From Runella sp. (lineage in GTDB: Bacteria > Bacteroidota > Bacteroidia > Cytophagales > Spirosomataceae): a DNA stretch of 36,889 nucleotides. How positions within the stretch are numbered: the stretch's first letter is position 1; every line of letters begins with the position of its first letter. A program made the translations under genes and the position numbers. Shown here piece by piece: positions 32,959-36,889 of this stretch. The notes beneath the pieces were generated by a model. That model was not told the origin of the DNA and did not search any database. It saw nothing but the letters and a program-made list of their open reading frames with translations. The DNA lies in the NCBI RefSeq assembly GCF_027484545.1, contig NZ_JAIXST010000289.1, forward strand, positions 1-36,889, read 5' to 3'.

Positions 32959-35461
32959 ATGAAACAACTTACACCATTTCTATTTTTATTGAGTTGTGCC
33001 GTTGTGATGGGACAAACCAAACCTTTGATTCTTTCAAATGAAAAGATAAAAATCAGTTGGAATCAAACGCAAGACGGTTGGGAAATCAATCTGGCAGCGG
33101 TTAAAAAAGGGAATAATTGGGTAAATCTAAAAACGCCTTTGGGCGAAAATACCCTTCTTTTCAGTGCTGAAAAACCAAAAAATACGCCCGATTCAGTCTT
33201 TAAATCCATTACCGGCGAAAAGTTTCCCGAAGACATTTATCATTATCAAACCAAACAATGGGCCGAAAGTACCAATCCTGTTTCATTAAATACGGCAGGA
33301 AAAGCCATTTATTTTTTTGCAAAAAAAGGATAACAAACGGCATCAAATAAGCTGACTTTTGAGCACGAAGCGGAAGCCGCTAAAGTGACCACCGAATGGA
33401 GTTTTGACCCCAAATTCCCCACCGATATTATCGTTAAACAAACGCTCACCCCTAAAACTGCAGGTTTCTTTTCGTTGGCTACGCCGACCATTGCCTCTGT
33501 GAGTGAAGCAGATATGGCTTGGGCTTCGGTACCGGGCTATTTTCAGGGAAATTTTATACAACCCAATTTTGCGTTGGCATACGCCTATGGACATGGCGTG
33601 CCTGCATTGCCTGTAGTGTATCGGGAGCGTTCAGCGAGCACGTTGAGTCCATTGGTCACGACCAAAAACGGCATTACGATTTCAGTCATTCCGGACCCAA
33701 CGCTGTGCCGCGACCCGTGGGAAAAAGACAAAAACACGCACCAAAGTTGGAACATTGGACTTTCGCACAAAAACCGCAAATCGCAACTTTCGCCCACGCT
33801 GTACTATCCCGTGTTGGGTGAGCCCAAATCCGCGCTGAAAGTGGGGGAGGTGATCACGTATTCATTCCGTTACAGCTTGATTGATGGAGATTGGTTCAAA
33901 GCCATCAACCATGCCGCCTATGCTATTTTTCAACTCAAAGAAGCCCTCTCTTTACGCCAAAGCAAGCAATCGCTGACCGACCGTATCCAAAAAATGCACC
34001 ATTATCTAACCGACCCAAAAACGTCCCTTTGGAATATTGAGGAGTACAAAGGGTTGAAAATAGGCGCGCAGTCGTATCTGGGCGGCGTGGTGGGTTCCAA
34101 CAAAGACGCCATGAAAAATTCCGATTATGGCGCCATGTGGATGTTGGCAAAGGCTACCAACGACAGCTTGTTGATCAAAAATGTATTGCCTTACGCGCTG
34201 AATTTCAAGAGGGTGCAACAAATCACGGACGAGGGTTTTTTCAAAGGAGCCTTGGCGGGACAATATTATCTGGCTAAATCAAAACGCTTTACCGAAGAGT
34301 GGGGTGAGGTCGTGGAACCCATTGCCGTGACGTATTATACGATGTTGGACATTGGGAATATTTTACTTTTTGAACCCAACAACCAACCTCTTAAAACTCT
34401 TTTACAGTCGGGTGCCGAATGGTTGCTTAAAAATCAAAAAGCAAACGGAAGTTGGGCGGTAGCATACGACCGAAAAACCGAAAAGGAAGTTTACTGCGAT
34501 ATTCAGGATGTACGCCCTACCTTTTATGGTTTGTTGATTGCCTATCGCATTCTGAAAGATCCTAACTACTTGGCTGCTGCCCAAAAAGGAGCTGACTGGT
34601 TTGTAAAAAATGCCGTTGAAACGGGTGGTTTTCTGGGTGTTTGTGGTGATGCTCGCTACGCACCCGATTTTGCCACGGCACAATCCGCACAGGCGTTGCT
34701 GGATTTGTATGATATTACCAAAGATTCAAAATACAAAAACGCCGCCATTACGGCCGCAAAGGTGTATACTGCCTCCATTTATACGCACCCGATTCCTACT
34801 CACACTCTTAAAACTGTAAATGGTGGACAAAGGGAAGATTGGGAAATCTCGTAGGCAGGGCTGAGTTTTGAACACGGCGGCATTTTCGGTTCGTCCAATT
34901 CACAGGGGCCGATTCAATTGGCGAGTTATGCTGGGATGTTTATTCGCATGTATCAACTGACTAAGGAGCCCATTTTTGCGGATTTGGCGCGGGCTGGGGC
35001 GTGGGGACGCCATGCGTTTGTTGATGCCAAAACAAGAGTGGCTTCTTATCTATTGGCAAGCCATGAACCGTGGGGCGGGTCCGTATCCGCACCATGCGTG
35101 GTGGCAAATCGGGTGGATCAACGATTACCTTATGGCTGAAGCCGAACTGCGTTCCAACGGGCAGATGAAATTTCCGCGCGGATTTGTGGCTCCCAAAGTG
35201 GGGCCGCACCAAAGCTACGGTTTTGCTGCTGGAACAATCAATGGAGAACAAGCAAACCTTATCGTGAATGAAGACTTAGTAAAAGTAGATAATCCAACTA
35301 TTGATTACATTCTGGCGGAATCGGAAAAGAAGGATAAGCTCTTTGTGGGATTGCTCAATAATCGCGCACAGGCTACTGATTTTCAGGTGACAGTGAAAGG
35401 GAAGTTAATGAAGAAACAGCTTCCGGCCGTTGGGCTTGAGGTAATGACGATTGAAAAATGA
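32959..35461 (+). pseudogene. degraded secreted protein, possibly a helical-barrel glycan-active enzyme
   Basis: One long reading frame starts at 32959 with a signal peptide (MKQLTPFLFLLSCAVVMGQ). It is broken by in-frame TAA at 33331-33333 and TAG at 34852-34854 (a likely CAG to TAG change), with coding continuing in the same frame after each stop. A one-base shift at about 35047-35050 (frame 1 to frame 2) then follows, and the gene resumes with YWQAMNRGAGPYPHH and ends at 35461. The joined product would be about 830 aa, with a beta-rich N-terminal half. The C-terminal half has repeated helical motifs (KTLLQSGAEWLLKNQ, AAQKGADWFVKNA) like an alpha/alpha-barrel of polysaccharide-active enzymes. 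I cannot name the family. Three lesions make function unlikely. Confidence 0.8.
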
Positions 35462-35496
35462 AACCGAATGATTAAAAAGGGAAGGAGCAAGCAGAT

Positions 35497-35643
35497 TTAT
35501 TTTCGCTTCAAGACAGATAAGTCCGTTTTAGCCAAGATTTCGTTAGCCTTTGCCAGTTTATCAGAAAATGGAATCTTTCCATCTTTTGATTTGAGAGCGG
35601 GCAACGTTCTTTTTTCAATTTTGGAAATAGTCTTGACTTTCAT
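35497..35643 (-). CDS. small 48-aa protein downstream of the DUF6934 gene
   Basis: This 48-aa lysine-rich ORF begins MKVKTISKIEKRTLPALKS and ends LAKTDLSVLKRK. It starts 31 bp after the stop of the DUF6934 gene on the same strand, which suggests co-transcription. No known domain is recognised; it looks helical and basic in its second half (FSDKLAKANEILAKTDL). It could be the partner of the DUF6934 protein in a two-component module. It is smaller than most gene finders accept, so the call rests on position, codon-like composition and an ATG start. Confidence 0.5.
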   Translation of the reverse strand: MKVKTISKIEKRTLPALKSKDGKIPFSDKLAKANEILAKTDLSVLKRK

Positions 35644-35674
35644 GGAGGGAGAATTTTAAAATAAAGTTAAAGAA

Positions 35675-36115
35675 TTATTTTTTCCTAATCAAGAAAGCAT
35701 GGTATGGAAGGTTTGGAACAAAAGGTTCTAATTCGTTATTCATAACACCAAACATTTCAAAAGCTAAATCAAGTTCACGAAAACTATGATTAATTGCAAT
35801 TCTGTAAAGACGATTTCGAGCCGGTGAGTTGCCTGAAAAATAGATTTGATGATGAGGATATAAAGAAAAATAATGGCTCACAATTTGAAAAATTGTGGCT
35901 AAAACCTTTTCAGTGTCTCCATTATCTGTTACTACGGCATCATCAACCTCATTCGTTAAAGTATTTACATCGCCCAAAGCAAGATTATAAATTCCTGTAA
36001 AAGAGGTTTCTTGAAAAGCAATAACTTTATTTATAATCCCTTTTGAACCAATACTTTCAAAGAAGAATTCTGTAGAATTTTGATTTGAATAAAATAAATA
36101 ACTCGGGTAGTTCAC
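35675..36115 (-). CDS. DUF6934-family protein
   Basis: This 146-aa protein shows the DUF6934 pattern as I recall it: FFFESIGSKGIINKVIAFQ, GIYNLALGDVNTL, DNGDTEKVLATIFQIVSHYF, HHQIYFSGNSPARNRLYRIA, and a C-terminal YHAFLIRKK. I use the GTG at 36115 because the family homology begins there (NYPSYLFYS). A longer open frame to 36355 would lie antisense to the symporter gene. The function of DUF6934 is unknown. It stands between two pseudogenes, apparently intact, with a 48-aa ORF 31 bp downstream, which suggests a mobile or selfish cassette. Confidence 0.7.
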   Translation of the reverse strand: MNYPSYLFYSNQNSTEFFFESIGSKGIINKVIAFQETSFTGIYNLALGDVNTLTNEVDDAVVTDNGDTEKVLATIFQIVSHYFSLYPHHQIYFSGNSPARNRLYRIAINHSFRELDLAFEMFGVMNNELEPFVPNLPYHAFLIRKK

Positions 36116-36149
36116 AAAAATATTTTTTACAAAACTAAGCAAAACCGTT

Positions 36150-36772
36150 TTGAACTCAACCATTGATACTGCCGTCATCTTCATCTTCTCGGCCTTTGTG
36201 CTGGCCATCGGGATGTTGTTTGCCCGAACGGGCCGCAACCTCAAATCCTTCTTTGCGGGAGGAGAGGCGGTGCCGTGGTTCATTGGTGGATTGTCGCTTT
36301 TTATGTCTTTTTTCTCGGCCGGCACCTTTGTGGCATGGGGTTCTATTGCGTACAAACACGGCTGGGTAGCGGTTACGATTCAATGGACTATGTGCCTCGG
36401 AGCTATTGTTACTGGGCTTTTTTTATCTCCTCGCTGGCGGGCAACGGGCAATCTGACAGCGGCAGAATTTATTCGTGAACGACTCGGTGAGCGCGTTCAG
36501 AAAACCTACATCGGTATTTTTACGTTGGTGTCAGTTTTTATCAAAGGCTCGGTATTGTATCCCGTTGCCAAACTGGTGAGCATTTCGTTGGGATTTCCGT
36601 TGGTGGAATCGACCATTTGGGGCTGTTTATGATTGCCTATACCGCCATGGGTGGACTATGGGCCGTGATGGTAACCGATATTCTTCAGTTCGTTATTCTG
36701 ACGGCGGCGGTGTTTATTCTGTTGCCGCTTTCGTTGGCCAAAGTGGGTGGTTTTGAGAAGTTTACGCAATCT
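36150..36772 (+). pseudogene. sodium:solute symporter (SSS family), frameshifted and truncated
   Basis: The first part (from TTG at 36150) encodes an SSS transporter N-terminus: STIDTAVIFIFSAFVLAIGM, then RNLKSFFAGGEAVPWFIGG and YKHGWVAVTIQWTM, with five transmembrane helices. At about 36616 one base is missing; reading shifts to the next frame (LGLFMIAYTAMGGLWAVM, then TDILQFVILTAAVFILLPLS). After FEKFTQ, at about 36770, similarity stops abruptly and the sequence becomes unrelated, so a deletion or insertion has replaced the rest. A complete member would be about 450-500 aa. Such symporters often import sugars or sugar acids. Confidence 0.75.
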
Positions 36773-36889
36773 GGTTCATCGTCACATTTGGTGAAAGTCA
36801 GGGTTTGGGTTGTAATTTTGAAGAATGGACTCTCCCTTCCTTTTGCCTTCCAAGCTCGACTTAGAACTACTTGATTACGAACTTTACCC

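Noticed and set aside
35468-35659. 63-codon plus-strand frame after the pseudogene
   Set aside because: It is antisense to the small 48-aa frame at 35497-35643, has no features, and the minus-strand reading fits better with the DUF6934 gene upstream.
36116-36355. Upstream extension of the DUF6934 gene
   Set aside because: This 80-codon stretch is the complement of the symporter gene's first helices, and family similarity starts only at the GTG at 36115.
36824-36889. Partial frame beginning MDSPFLLPSKLDLELLDYEL at the right edge
   Set aside because: It might be the start of an insertion-sequence gene, but 22 codons without a known motif or a visible terminal repeat are not enough to call it.
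1-36889. Circular closure of the window as a complete plasmid
   Set aside because: The ends show no overlap. A short frame can be made across the join, but it matches nothing I know, so circularity is not supported by the sequence alone.

Overview
The window looks like DNA from a Bacteroidota bacterium, probably of the Cytophagales/Spirosomaceae type (Runella, Spirosoma and relatives). This rests on gene content, not on any search. It has a FecI-type sigma factor, a FecR regulator, a SusC receptor with an STN domain and a SusD lipoprotein. It also has a PmoA-like/PVC-type cytochrome fusion, a DUF6934 protein and no strong Shine-Dalgarno sequences. An iteron-type replication origin with its own initiator gene and a neighbouring PIN-toxin module suggest that the DNA is a plasmid, a chromid or an integrated plasmid.

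Layout. 1-860: an IS200/RAYT-like tyrosine transposase with a nested palindromic repeat just upstream of it. 869-4699: a very large secreted PmoA-like/dehydrogenase/HEAT/cytochrome c fusion. 4822-7116: Rep initiator, DnaA box, at least 13 iterons and several perfect inverted repeats. 7254-7948: toxin-antitoxin pair. 8045-9944: alkylation-repair cluster (AraC-type HTH fused to O6-methylguanine methyltransferase, a 2OG-Fe(II) oxygenase, and a stand-alone Ada zinc domain). 9953-10117: tandem repeat/hairpin block ending in a strong terminator.

10156-15421 is a leftward sugar-acid operon (2-keto-3-deoxy acid dehydratase of the FAH family, 2-oxoglutarate semialdehyde dehydrogenase, UxaA-family dehydratase). 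It faces a divergent AraC regulator, and the shared gap holds a 21-bp tandem operator-like repeat. 15437-16417 is an ApbE flavin transferase. 16759-23769 is a sigma/anti-sigma/SusC/SusD outer-membrane uptake unit.

23801-31444 is a rightward aldarate catabolic run: KDGluc aldolase, GntP permease, galactarate dehydratase-like, tartronate semialdehyde reductase, an exported UxuA-like protein and glucarate dehydratase. A convergent LacI repressor with an unusual N-terminal zinc ribbon follows. The inferred scheme is that SusCD and GntP bring acidic sugars in. GudD and GarD make 5-keto-4-deoxyglucarate, GarL splits it to pyruvate and tartronate semialdehyde, and GarR reduces the latter to glycerate. 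The other operon would take a pentonate-type acid to 2-oxoglutarate. No glycerate kinase is seen.

32959-36889 is decaying DNA: a secreted-protein pseudogene with two in-frame stops and a frameshift, and a frameshifted, truncated sodium:solute symporter. Between them sits an intact-looking two-gene cassette (DUF6934 plus a 48-aa ORF). Most intergenic gaps carry a different short palindromic repeat, which is one of the more striking features of the window. No tRNA, rRNA or CRISPR was recognised.
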